This document shows, piece after piece, positions 9,941 to 21,515 of a stretch of 64,000 nucleotides of DNA. Made by a program: the position numbers and the translations under genes. The notes under the pieces were generated by a model. The model ran no database searches and was not told where the DNA came from. It was given only the letters and a program-made list of their open reading frames with translations. The DNA is from Allygus modestus. Its lineage: Eukaryota; Arthropoda; Insecta; Hemiptera; Cicadellidae. The DNA is taken from positions 79,486,946-79,550,945 of the forward strand of contig OY776111.1 of NCBI GenBank assembly GCA_963675035.1. The letters are read 5' to 3'. The first letter of the stretch is position 1, and every line of letters starts with the position of its first letter.

Positions 9941-10747
9941 TATGTATTGTACAAACTTGTAACTTACGTATACAACGTGTTTTCTCTTATTATTTTTTGA
10001 TTTTACAGTTGTCTTAAGACATGGACGAATAAGCCTGTGCGCTAAGCTACAGAATGTCCCAGAACTCTCTTGAACTTACCAGTAGATATTGTTCCCTCAG
10101 TTGAGACAAAATTACCCCATATGGAATCTCAATAATAAGGACTGCTTGGTCAATACTGACTAAAAGGTATACAAATACATAAAAATGTACTCTGAATGAC
10201 ATTCTATAACTTAAGGGGAGTCGCTTACAAATTCACTAAAATGGTTATAATAACTTATTATTTCTCTACAGGTTTTTATACTCAAGTAATAATAAAATAT
10301 TAGAAATAACAACAGCTATAAAGTGCATTGCATTTAGGACTAATTGGAGAATAATACACAAAACACATAGCCTATCTATTTATACTTTATAGGTCTACAT
10401 TTGCATTAAGAAATCGACACCAGTCGGCAATATATTTTGTCATATTTACACGTATTTAAAAATTACACTGAGGGGTTTATGATGTACAAAATAATTATCA
10501 GCACTAAAATATATTTTGATAGGATTATTTTTCAAGATTTGTCATTAATTCTGGTAGTGACTGCCTTACACTTAACAGATGTACTGAATCATCCTTGGAA
10601 ACTAGTCTTCACACTAGCCGAATAAAATTGAATCTCGGGATATTTCCGGAAGTAGCCGAAAATTGAAAATAAACTAGTCCCTCGTGAACTTGACCGCCTT
10701 GTTGAGGCATTCCAAGAATTTCATTGATTGCGTGCCTCAAAGTATAA
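9941..10747. other. AT-rich intergenic, no gene seen
   Basis: No supported gene or repeat unit; short open frames lack coding character. Confidence 0.5.
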
Positions 10748-11699
10748 ATACTCCCGTCGCAGCAAACCTGCATACTCAGCGAATTTTCAAGTTCCTTTAA
10801 TATACATTCATAAATAAGCAATATATAACATTTTAATTATTCTCCATAAGAATAACACGGGAGCTGATTACAGGTTTGCTGCAACAAGGAACACAAAATA
10901 TGGGGTTTTATGCTAATGTAAATAAAACTCAATTAGGTCAAGCCACATGCTAAGTTTCATCAATATACATTCATAAATAAACGATATATGCAATTTTAAT
11001 TATTCTCCATAAGAATAACATGGGAGCTGAGTAAGCAGGTTTACAAGGAACACAAACAATGGGTTTTTATGCAAATCAATAGAACTCAACTAGAGGAAGG
11101 CACATACCAAATTTTATTAATTTATGTTCATAACTAAGGGAGGTATAATAGTTTACTTTTCTCCATAAGAATAACATGGGGGCAGAGTACGCAGAATTAC
11201 TGCTACGGGAACCATCGGTAAAAATTGTGTTTTTCTGCAAATAATAATAGGCCATAACCAGATGAAGCTATATACCAAGTTTTTGTCGGGATACGTTCAT
11301 AAATAAGCATGATATAAAATTTATTTTATTCTCCATAAGAATAACTTTGGACAACGTACTGTGTTTACCACTTTTAATATCTCTGTAATCAATTTACTTA
11401 GAGAAATGATCAAAACCCCAAATTTTGTGTTTTTAAAGCTGAATTTAATGATGAAAACGATAACATAACGATAACATAATGATAATGATAACGATTTGAC
11501 TTTTTTAAATATTAGATGAAAAACTTCAAAAAACCCATTTTTGGGGTACAAAACCCCCCCAAAATACCACTTCGGATGGGTCGATCTGTCTGGTTTTTGA
11601 ACTTAAATTCATAAATGTTGCTTTACACGTTTGCACCAAATTTCATCGAAATCGGACTTTTTTTACGAGAGTTATCGTGCTCACAGACACACACACACT

Positions 11700-11757
<58 letters not shown>

Positions 11758-11890
11758 CATACAGTTTCGAACGAATGATGTTCTTGGGGTCTGGGGACTT
11801 CAAAACGAAAAGTTATCATGGTCCCGGGCCTAGGTCTTACCATGCCGACTACGGTAATAGCTGCTTCCCTATAGGGGAAATTCGCTAAAA
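10748..11890 (-). repeat. Microsatellite-bearing dispersed repeat, inverted copy
   Basis: Same family as 8661-9940 but in the other orientation: it starts with CCCGTCGCAGCAAACCTGC (10752), includes the ATTCTCCATAAGAATAAC monomers, a (CA)n/(TA)n tract at about 11688-11755 in the family position, and ends with CCTATAGGGGAAATTCGCTA near 11871-11888. Confidence 0.75.
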
Positions 11891-14800
11891 TGACTTATTT
11901 ATAAATAGTCGATGACTTTCTCCATTTGTCTAGGTATAAAAGGAAGGATAACAATTCTGTGGCATCAGCAGGAATTCTTAATTAAAATATCAGTAAGGAA
12001 GACTTTGTCTAACGAGGGGGAGCAAAGTTTAATTAGAAACCAAGAGACAATGACGTCATCGTGGGCCGGAAGTGTGACTAATGAGGCAGACATTTGTAGA
12101 TCATCCGGGGAATCGTTGTCTGGTTACTTAAAATAGGTTTTGGTTTAATTAATGTCTGTTATATCTCTGTGACGAATGGTTTGATGCGATTTTGAGGAGA
12201 AGCTAAATATGAATTGTATACATAATGATGATTTGAAATGCGCACATAAATCAAATGAAAAGTCTCGGTTGATAATTTTGAACGAGTTCGAGTAAGGCCC
12301 TTGCAACCCTTGGAACAGAGTTGTCAGAGTAAGCCCCAATATATAAACAAATAGTGTAATATCATAGTTTGGTATAATACAACATAACGCGTTTAGTAAA
12401 AGAATAGAATAGTATTATGACATATTTTCACATGAACAAGGATCTCAAAATGCAGAGTCACGTTTCCTGTCCACTCCATGGTTCTTGAAAAGTTCTTCAG
12501 GATAGAGGTTTAATTACGAGCGTTACAAGAGCTAATAATAATTTCTGTGCAGTCACAAAAAAAACACGAGAAGCCCAAAATTACGAAGAATATTCTATAA
12601 TAGTCTTTACTTTTAACTTCAAAAATCAAGATTTTTCATTTGCGTCTAATTTGTATAGAACCTCAATGCCGGTTATCTACGAACCCTAATTAGTAAGGAG
12701 TAAATTAATGAAGTTTTTTTTTAAGATTGGTTGACAGCCAATCAATATATTCAAATATACAAATATGAATGCTAGTAATTTTATTTACATTTATCAGTAT
12801 AATGTCATTGTTATTGTGAGTTCAAAATATTGCTTTTAATTTTTTAGTTGTATTATAAGTTTTACCAAAGCTGAATTAACTTGCCCATCTTTTTTACAAT
12901 AAATTATAATTGTATAAGTAGTTAAAATGATCACGAGTTGCAAATTGCAGAGTGGTTGCAGTTCTTTGTTGAGTACTTTCCAAGATCATGTCCACGTATC
13001 TTATCGAATGTGAAAATCACGCCGAAATGCACAGCTCGGTTCACTGGCAGGGGTTACGGTTCGTTAGTCAAGAGCGAATCAGAACAGGCGCGACGTTGAC
13101 GTTCGGGGTGTAAGTAGGTGAAAACAAGCATAATGGCGATGAATATGGTTTTTGTCAGAAATCAATTAGTATTTTAAAATGAAGCAATAAGACACTATAA
13201 CTGCTTGAAAATCTAGCTAGGTGATGCAATAACCAGTCTGTATCTTAAAATTGTCTGTTCTAAGACACCAGGAGCATCATAACGTGGCTTGTGCCGATCT
13301 AAGGGACCTAACTCAGTTAAATAACCACTTGGTGTGTGTGTGGGGGGGGGGGGGGGTCGTCGGGTGTGTAGGCGCCTACCTACAAATAAATTCTTGAAGA
13401 TACGGGCATATTTCCAGGATCCACACTATGCTTTGGTGGTGTTTATTAATAGATTGTTGGGACCAGTCGCCAGACAGTTTCCATATATTTTTGAATATAT
13501 TGTAAATATTGCTTTTTTGTAATATTTTAGGCTATTCAAATTAAATTGATGTCCAAACATAAATTTTCATTTGCTAAAAATTAAGTATTTTAATCTATAC
13601 TATGGAACACATCAATTTGTATGCCTACACTTTTTAAAAATGAAACAAGTTTTATAAAACGTAAACAAGTTTTCTAGTTTTTAATATAGTTATTTATGCA
13701 ATCATTACCACTGATGAACTGAAACCCCATTTCATCCCCTTTTCTAAAAACGGATCCTTCCCCCTTCTTCTCTTCTTCAGACTTGCCTCTGCTGAGCGTG
13801 TTTTGTTTATGTCCTTTGTTTTATTATTCCTCTTTGTGATGCGAAATCTGTGCTACGTTAAATTTCGAGATACAAAGAGAAGCGCTTCATAATTAATTAA
13901 ATTAATTGAGAGACACGTTATACATAGAATATATTAAAAGTTATAAAGTAATAATTAGTATTGAATGAATAAAACCTTTTTAAAGTGAGTTTTAAGTAAT
14001 ATTTATTTAATTTTAATATCAATTTAGACAGAGTTTCCGATAGCTCTCGCTGAGAGCTGAGCACACTTGCTCGCTAAAAGCCGTTCCGTGTCTGGCTCGA
14101 CTGTCGACCACTTCATCTCTCGCTCCTGCGCCCATCGCTGGATTAAATCCAATTGCTGCTGATAAACGTATGTTTACATTGCGAACACTTATATTGTCCG
14201 TTGCACCAACACAGTATATGAATTCTATTATAAAATTGTAAAAAGAGTTACAAAACGAAGAGTAATACCAGGTAGAAAACTGTAAATTATATGCATTTAA
14301 TAATTATTTTACATGTCCATTTCTTAAAAAGCAAAAGCACATATTTGCAATTATTACTTTTCACATCTTCTATTTTTCAATTAATATAACTATTATTCTA
14401 TTATTTAATATCGGATAATATTGGTCAGATCAGTATGATGTTAAATAAAATGTATTATTGAACTTTGTGAAATCTACATATCTTAAATTTAAAATCATTT
14501 ACTATCATTTGTAAAATTATTAAACATTAAACAAATGCTAATATTTCAACTAAACGCAAAAAACACTAATTTTGGATAATGATTTTATAATTCTTTGTGA
14601 GAGATTAATTGTAAAATAATTTTTCACATTTAATAACAGTATAATTGCCGAGCGTTCACACCCGACTAGCGGTGCGGCATGATCTCGCGGCATGTGGATA
14701 TAGAGGATCCAATTACTTAACTTTGGAGAGTGCTGTTTGCTGTTTGAATACAACAATAACAACACAACTCTTTGATGGTTGGTGAGCGTACATGAGAGAG

Positions 14801-16831
14801 GATACATATTTCTAGAGCTAGGCCACATTAAATTTAATCTTTACGAATATCTTATGATAAATGGTCGAATTTAATAAACAAATTATTAATTAAATGAGGT
14901 ATGAATAAAACATTTTAAAACTAGAAAATCCATAATCCCAGGTCAGATGATAATAAGTGATCTTAGAGCAGAGCGAAGTCCCAGGACAACCTTAAAACTG
15001 GTCTATACCAGTTTTGAGGCTGACATTGGGTTCAGTAAATTAAGTTATCATTACATATGGTAAGTCTTTTGGCTGGCCATTATGACAAACTTCCCTTTCA
15101 TCTTTGGTCCCTCCATTTGCAGAGGCTGGGGACAGAAACTCCGGGTTTGGTATCCTGCGCAACATTCCCGCAGACAGCTGTAGAGGACGTGCCTAGCAAC
15201 TATGCTGTGGTTTCCTAACCCAGCAACCGCGAATGAATGAGCAGAGCCAAACAAGATCGCTTCCCGTCATAGTGAATACCTCCGGCGCTGACCTTTCCTG
15301 GGTCAAATGCATGTTAAATCAGTCCTGTGAACTAATAACGATCAGTTTTGTTTGAATTAAAATGTTAAAGGCCAACGGAGCAAAGGACATAAGGGACGGA
15401 AAGTATAGGTCTACTCGCTTCGCTCGCTGGGGGCTCCGTCCCCAGACCCCTGTGAGGGGCTTCGCCCCCAGGTCGCTGTTTGGCCACAGTTTAATGTAAA
15501 TTGGTCCAAATTCTATTTAAGACCTAAATTCTACATATATTCCAAGGCTTTGGTTATTTTTATGGGTTTAACCTATCACATCTGGTCATATGCCTGTTAT
15601 TGATTACTACTTGTCATGTAGTCGTATTGTATGTTAAATTTTAAGTCTCCATTTATTACCTAAGTGCTTGGAAAAAATTGAAACCCTACCCTGGATTTTG
15701 TAAAATAGCTTTTATAGAACGTCTTTTAAATATCATAAGGGAAAAACAAAATTAACAACTTAATTGCTATGTATTTGGTCAACTAAAAGCCTTCTGCAAC
15801 AAATATAGCATTATTTATAAGGGTTTTACCCTTGGTGGAGCGCTACATAAAGAATATACAAAAAAATAAAAACTCAAATAAATTTACTAAATTTAAAAGT
15901 CTTTGATTTGAAATTACTTAGATTAGAAATACTGTGTGCCAAATATTAGGTCTCTACAATATGAGAGCGACAAACCATTGAAAACCAAGTATAAAGCTTG
16001 AAAAACAGCTGAAATTTAAAAAATCTAGCGCTATCTAAGGGTGAAGGGGTTGAGATACGGGAAAAGGTCATAGGAACAAAGAATGTGAATCAAGCGAATT
16101 TTATACATTGTTTTACTGTTGTTTTTTCAACTAGGAAATAACATAAATTTCTTAAACTTACTCATTCAGTAAATTCGTAACTTGTTTAGATACTGTCACA
16201 AAATAACCATTCAAGAAATATAACATGTGGGTAAACCTGAGCGGCGAAAAGGACAAAGATTATAGGGGGAGGGGAGGGCGGCAGATTTCCTAATAGCCCT
16301 TAGGCGGCAATTCTTTAATTAAATCCGCCACTGCTACCTAGACAAACTGAGCTTTAAATATACCATGTTGCTAGGCTTATGTGTTCCCTACCCAATGATT
16401 AGTTGTCGTGCCGTTGTTTTATATACAGGTAACATCTGATACCTGTCCATAATGTGTTAACAGCTGCAATTCAAATAAAAGTATTCCCATGTTAATCTTA
16501 TGGGCAAAAAACGAACTCTGAGGGCAGCCCGTGACCTTGAGAATAAAAATATCGAAAATTAAAAACCTTATTGCAAAACTACGAACTAAGACGAATTTGT
16601 TGACACTTCAAACATTAAAATTGGTCAAGAAATAAGGGAGGAGTTTCGTTTACAAAAAACGGCTCACCTTGAACTTGGTCAAGTATATGATCCACAATTT
16701 ACTTTTTCCTTCAAATCCTTCTCGACTCCTCGACTCAAACCTGGCATCTAATGAGGCCATCCAGGCAAACGACATCTGTTGTCTCAAAACGTTAGTGACT
16801 TCACAGATTTTGCCACCCGAACAGGAACGAA
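11891..16831. other. Long intergenic stretch without recognisable genes
   Basis: AT-rich sequence with no frame of coding character. It contains a TG/poly-G run (about 13328-13357), some TTAAAT-rich tracts and one GC-rich hairpin cluster listed separately. Host regulatory sequence or untranslated exons could be present but are not visible. Confidence 0.5.
15416..15475. repeat. Cluster of GC-rich hairpins
   Basis: In an AT-rich setting, CTGGGG...CCCCAG and GGGGCTTCGCCCC form two short stems (the second with a 3-base TTC loop) around CAGACCCCTGTGAGG. Similar small G/C palindromes with 3-base loops occur inside two Polinton genes at 41776 and 50951. Confidence 0.5.
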
Positions 16832-17311
16832 GTGAGTCATACGCTTCAACAAAAGGTCATGGCAATAAACAAATGGACATTGGACGGTGGAAATCAATTG
16901 ACAGCCGCTGATGCTCCTACGCTACGGGTGCAAGGATTTCCCCCCTTTACACTTATCGGACATTACTACTGTAATAACTACGAACACTGCCTTAGAGCAC
17001 TTGCGCCTTACCCATTATGTCAACCCAATTGGCCAGTAGTCAAGATAAATTCAGTCCAAGGATCACACGAGTATGTAGGATAGGTTTACTCACTTAGTAA
17101 AATTCAACTTCACGACGAGTGCCAGCGTAGAAATTTGGACATTACTGTACTGGAACCGGAAGGAACTCAAAAACGACTTGCGGACAGTTTGCGAACCCTA
17201 ACGGTTAAGTTAGATGAAGCTGACTGAGGAGACCTGGAATCGTTACAAATAAATTATCTACGTATCTTGGAACAATCCCAAAATTGCCATCAGGTGGTCA
17301 CCATAACTTAA
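16832..17311 (+). pseudogene. Decayed coding sequence, unknown, with in-frame stops
   Basis: One frame stays coding-like from about 16832 to 17311, broken only by a TAG at 17081-17083 and a TGA at about 17225. Both could be single-base changes from a Trp codon. Segments such as PPFTLIGHYYCNNYEHCLRAL and VLEPEGTQKRLADSLRTL look like real protein, the latter like an amphipathic helix. I cannot name the family; a retroelement gag remnant or a small host gene copy are both possible. Confidence 0.35.
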
Positions 17312-17389
17312 GAAGAGTTTGTGAGAAGGATACTTCAGACAATATCAAAGAATTTCTCGTATTGCCCCCTAATATTCACCTCATCACAC

Positions 17390-18090
17390 TGAGATACCGA
17401 ATTAGTATACGGCTTCATCTGGTTGTAGTTTATTGTTATTTGCACAAGAAAAACCATTTTGAGTGATTATTCCCGTAGCAGCAAACCTGCGTACTCAGCC
17501 CCCATGTTATTCTTATGGAGAATAAGTTAAATGTAATGTCTTCCTTAATTATAAACATAAACTAATAAAACTTGGAATGTGTCTTCACCTTATTGATTTA
17601 TATTGATATTTGCATAAAAACCCATTTTTATGTTCCTTGTTGCAGCAAACCTGCGTACTCAACCCCCATGTTATTCTTATGGAGAAAAATCAAAATGATA
17701 TATATCGCTTATTTATATTGATAAACTATATTGATGAACTTTGAAGGTATATTGATGAAACTTAGTATGTGGCTTTACCTAGTTGATTTATATTGATATT
17801 TGCATGAAAACCCATATTCCTTATTGTAGCAAACCTGCTTACTCGGCCCCTATGTTATTATTATGGAGAATAATTAAAATGTTATATATCGCTTATTTAT
17901 GCATGAATATTGATGAAACTTGTTAAGTGGCTTCACACCTAGTTGAATTCCATTTATATTTGCATAGACACTAATTGTTTGTGTACCTTGTTTCAGCAAA
18001 CCTACGTAATCTTTTACGGTATTATTCTTATGGAAGATAATTATAATTGCATACATCGCATATTTGTGAATATATTTTTATGAAACTTTG
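17390..18090 (+). repeat. Monomer part of the dispersed repeat family
   Basis: Contains four ~165-bp monomers with GCAAACCTGCGTACTCAGCC, TTATTCTTATGGAGAATAA and GAAACTTGTTAAGTGGCTTCAC-like segments, in the same order as 9430-9930. The microsatellite half of the family is missing here. Confidence 0.65.
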
Positions 18091-18138
18091 TGACTCTTAA
18101 TACGCATCTTTAAGAAGAATAATTACTTAAATAAATAA

Positions 18139-18565
18139 AGTTTTAAAATACCATATTTTTAAAACGGGCCAAAAGATATACAATAATTTATCAAATCCCC
18201 GTACAGATTATCTTGATAATTTGTGATTGCGAATATTTAGTAGCTATGAAAATACTTGTAAGATTTAAATCAAAATCATGGGTTGCAAGCAATAGATAAT
18301 TTAATATCTTCACCTATTGAATTTTGAGCTATTTCTGACCTCAATTAGGAAATATAGATGTAAATGATACGAACTCACGTACTGTTGTGAAGCTGTTGTT
18401 TTCCTACTGACAGCTACTCCCTCCTTAATATTATCTATTGCATGCACCCCACGTTTTTCATTTTAAATCTTACAAGTATTTTCATAGCTAGCCTACAAAA
18501 TATTCACAATCAAAAATTGTATTATATACTTTTTAGTCCGTTTTAAAAACGTGGTATTTAAAAAA
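18139..18565. repeat. Foldback (MITE-like) element
   Basis: A left arm at about 18139-18305 (TAAAACGGGCC, GCTATGAAAATACTTGTAAG, GCAATAGATAAT) is matched in inverted order by a right arm at about 18430-18565 (ATTATCTATTGC, CTTACAAGTATTTTCATAGC, GTCCGTTTTAAAA). No open frame inside. The structure suggests a non-autonomous DNA transposon. Confidence 0.65.
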
Positions 18566-18821
18566 GTGTTTTGTATTTAATAAGTTATGATCTGCTTTAG
18601 TCTTTTATGTGTAAACATGTTTAATAAATTTCAACGATCTATATCCGATTATGACAATAAGAATGTGGGATATTTGAGGGTTATTTGAGATTCTTTTCAT
18701 AAAATAATGTCTGAAATTGAAACTTTAAGCCTATGAAGTGCCTGATTGTAAACTCGCCTTTATGTAAGTGCCTTAATGTCATAATCTCTGGATACATTCA
18801 AGTTCTCCAGAGTATTAGCCT

Positions 18822-19316
18822 CTAAACATTTCCTATAGCCGTGCTCGACCGAAGGAACATTTCAGACAGCTTTTCACTGACTTCAAAGATATCGAGAGCA
18901 AATAAAGTTGCATGTCCTTTGAAACCATATTGACCGAACCTGCATGAAAATTTGATCACTTTAATACGGAATGATGCGCTAAAGCAAGCGTCGTTCTGGT
19001 TCAGCCTCAGTCTCCCAGTCTCAGAGGGAATATCACCGGGAAGCAAGATTTTTTCCAATCCGCCTTGGATTGAGCATGATTCTTTGAGCTCTTCAAGTGT
19101 GATTGCATCGATGACAGACAAGAAACTGATCTTTAGCGGAAATTGCCGGTGGCAAGAGTATGGCTTTGAGGAAATCAAATGATGTTTTACTACTTGATTA
19201 GGGCAGCAATTTTTCTGGCAGATATAACAGTACTTCTCGCAGCAAGTGTTTATGGTTGAGTAAAAATCAGGCCTGCTTACGCTGAAGTAGTAGTCTTGCT
19301 TACCGATCCTGAGCAA
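18822..19316 (-). CDS. Hypothetical 164-residue frame, possible host exon
   Basis: A minus-strand open frame with mixed, protein-like composition (Cys-rich N-terminal part, later LEELKESC, LLPGDIPSETGRLRLNQND and FSCRFGQYGF). It is longer than expected by chance in this AT-rich area, but no domain is recognised and there is no clear promoter. It could be an exon of a host gene running leftward from next to the palindrome's insertion site, or a chance frame. Confidence 0.25.
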   Translation of the reverse strand: MLRIGKQDYYFSVSRPDFYSTINTCCEKYCYICQKNCCPNQVVKHHLISSKPYSCHRQFPLKISFLSVIDAITLEELKESCSIQGGLEKILLPGDIPSETGRLRLNQNDACFSASFRIKVIKFSCRFGQYGFKGHATLFALDIFEVSEKLSEMFLRSSTAIGNV

Positions 19317-19326
19317 GACTCAGGAC

Positions 19327-19563
19327 TCAGCTGATATATATGAGCTTTGTCAGTCTCAATCGACCTCGCATGGGCCATTCGTTCATTACATCTGCGCGTT
19401 TGACAATAGCATGTTCGGGAACTTGTTCAGTTCGCTCACGCCGCGCCGTTCGGCTAAATCTTCTACATTTGCATACTTCCAATTCCTGTTGAAGCTTACC
19501 TTGTCCTTTTTTCGTATTCTTCTCTAGGCGTCGCTTTGGTTGGGTGGCTGTCTCCTTGACCAT
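19327..19563 (-). CDS. Hypothetical 78-residue basic frame next to the insertion site
   Basis: Taken from the ATG at 19563 on minus. The frame is open further up but that part runs into the terminal repeat of the element at 19630. Rich in Lys and Arg (KRRLEKNTKKGQGK; RTARRERTEQ). It lies directly before the frame at 18822-19316 on the same strand. Existence as a gene is uncertain. Confidence 0.2.
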   Translation of the reverse strand: MVKETATQPKRRLEKNTKKGQGKLQQELEVCKCRRFSRTARRERTEQVPEHAIVKRADVMNEWPMRGRLRLTKLIYIS

Positions 19564-19623
19564 AATAGAAGTTGTTGCTAATGCACTATTGACAATTAAT
19601 ATTAGAATATGTTTATTGTTTAT

Positions 19624-19629
19624 ATTTAT
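19624..19629. other. Target site duplication ATTTAT, left copy
   Basis: ATTTAT immediately before the terminal repeat at 19630; the same six bases follow the other end at 58448-58453. Six bases is the duplication length of Polinton/Maverick integrases. Confidence 0.85.
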
Positions 19630-19695
19630 AGTAGGGGGAAATAGATGGTTCAAAACCAGCAGCAACGGCAGTTGCTCCACTGTGGAGCTGTGGAG

Positions 19696-19880
19696 CCCCC
19701 CCCCCCCGATGACCTTGACCCCAAGGTCACCCCCGAGGGCACCCCCCCCCCAATGACGTCATCCCCCCCCCATGACGTCATCCCCCCCCCATGACGTCAT
19801 CCCCCCCCGACATCACCTGATGCGAGGATATACCTGTCCCACGACATCACCTGGCGTGAGGATTCAACTGACCCCCCCCC
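19696..19880. promoter_or_regulatory. Poly-C tracts alternating with perfect CRE octamers
   Basis: C12 at 19696-19707, then GATGACCTTGACCCCAAGGTCA (an inverted nuclear-receptor-type half-site pair), then three ATGACGTCAT palindromes separated by C8-C10 tracts, then two ACATCACCTG(A/G) repeats and another poly-C tract. The right arm (about 35935-36142) has four CRE palindromes. TGACGTCA is the CREB/ATF site; the C/G tracts could form i-motif or G-quadruplex structures (inference). Confidence 0.6.
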
Positions 19881-20046
19881 CCGGTCGTCTACGGCACTTT
19901 TCATGATGAGGAAAAAACTTTCGAAAATTAATAACTAGCCTATTTACTCACCGATTCCCACGGGTTTTTTTCCAGAGTGTATACATATCCCAGAGGAAGC
20001 GAATGACGAAAGAACCCCATAGATCCACCATCAAACAAGGCCGCTA

Positions 20047-20510
20047 TTAATTTTTAACTGCGTTTTCCTTATGGGATCTCGGCTGTTTACCAACCGATTT
20101 TGACGAAACTTCGCCACATGCCGGGCGGTTGCCTAAGTAAACCATCCCTTAAAGAAAATTGAAAAGCCACCGTTAAACAAGCTCTTTATTAATTTTTAAA
20201 CGCATTTTCCTTATAGGATCTCGGCTGTTTACGGACCGATTTTGACGAAACTTCACCACATGTCGGGCGGTGGCCTAAGTAAACCATCGCTTAAAGAAAA
20301 TTGAAAATCCACCATTAAACAAGCCCGTTATTAATTTTTAAACGCGTTTTCCTTATGGGATCTCAGCTGTTTACCGACCGATTTCGACGAAACTTCACCA
20401 CATGTCGGGCGACGGCCTAAGTAAACCATCCCTTAAAGAAAATTGAAAATCCACCGTTAAACGAGCTCTCTATTAATTTTTAAACGCGTTTTCCTCATGG
20501 GATCTCGGCT
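20047..20510. repeat. Subterminal 142-bp tandem repeat
   Basis: The segment around GTTTTCCTTATGGGATCTCG recurs at about 20061, 20203, 20345 and 20487, spacing 142. Each unit also has GACGAAACTTC and TAAAGAAAATTGAAAA. The right arm has three units (about 35465-35800), so the copy number differs between the arms. Confidence 0.85.
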
Positions 20511-20675
20511 GTTTGCCAACCAAACTCGATGTGACTTCGTTACACGTTGTATGCCGGCTTGGTCAACCCAAACTGCGAGCAGCTCCGCGGAGTCACGTGT
20601 CGAGGCGCGTGCTAGGGCCTACGTGACTGTCCCAGCCTGTCCACTCCTCCTCCATGCCTACGTGACCGTCCGGGC

Positions 20676-21145
20676 CTGTTTACTCATTAGCGGTTCCGAG
20701 AACTGTTTACTGCTTTCACCGCCTACTGTACGGTACGTAGCTATGTTACTTAAGTGATTGTCATCGCTTCCTTCATTCAGTTTGTGTTTGGAGCCCAGTG
20801 TGTGTAGACGTTCTACTTCAGTGCTGTGCTAGTTCTTACCGCACCATATTCCGAGATCTGTTAAACGTAAGTATATGTAGTCTTATAAGTTGTAGTGTGG
20901 ACCACCTCAGGCTGTTTACTCATTAGCGATAATTGCCGCGATTTCGAGAATTGTTCACCGCCTTCTACTGTACGGTACGTAGCTATGTTACTTAAGTGAT
21001 TGTCATCGCTTCCTTCATTCAGTTTGTGTTTGGAGCTCAGTGTGTGTAGACGTTCTACTTCAGTGCTGTGCTAGCCTTTACTGCACCATATTCTGGGATT
21101 GTTAAACGTAAGTATATGTAGCTCTTATAAGTTGTAGTGTGGAAG
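20676..21145 (+). promoter_or_regulatory. Two tandem promoter/5'-exon modules before the polymerase gene
   Basis: Two ~240-bp units. Each has ACTGTACGGTACGTAGC, then CATTCAGTTTGTGTTTGGAG (initiator TTCAGT at 20776 and 21018), then, about 88 bases later, a consensus splice donor in TTAAACGTAAGTATATG (GTAAGT at 20867 and 21108). A matching acceptor TTGTTGCAG ends at 21515, directly before the polymerase ATG at 21516. Each unit therefore looks like an initiator, a non-coding first exon and a donor, with a leader intron of about 408 bases from the second unit. The same units stand inverted at the other end of each arm. Confidence 0.6.
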
Positions 21146-21515
21146 ACTATTACATTTCCCTTTATAGTAAGATTATCTTCAATTTCTTGGGGGAAACCAG
21201 TGTACTAACATAAAACGAGGAAACCTGTGTACTAATGTTAGACGTGTCATGGTTTTAAATCTTGTCTATCATGCATCAATGTAAAGTTCCCATTCTCTAA
21301 CTTACTATCTGTTCCTTCTTTTTATACAAACTAATTTAATAAAGGAGGAAACCTGTATACAAACATAAAACGAGGAAACCTGTGCACTAACATTAAATTT
21401 GCCATGGCCTTGACTCTTGTCTACCACGCATAAAGTATGTGTTATGTTACCAATGAAGTGTTCTCGTTGCGACTAATTTGTAAATGCAAGAGACTTATCA
21501 TATTCGTTGTTGCAG

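Noticed and set aside
4361..19600. tRNA or rRNA genes in the intergenic stretches
   Set aside because: I found no cloverleaf with A and B boxes and no rRNA-like sequence by eye; a tRNAscan run would settle it.
20497..20757. 86-codon frame in the subterminal repeats (and mirror at 35205-35465)
   Set aside because: It overlaps the 142-bp repeats and promoter module; no coding features.
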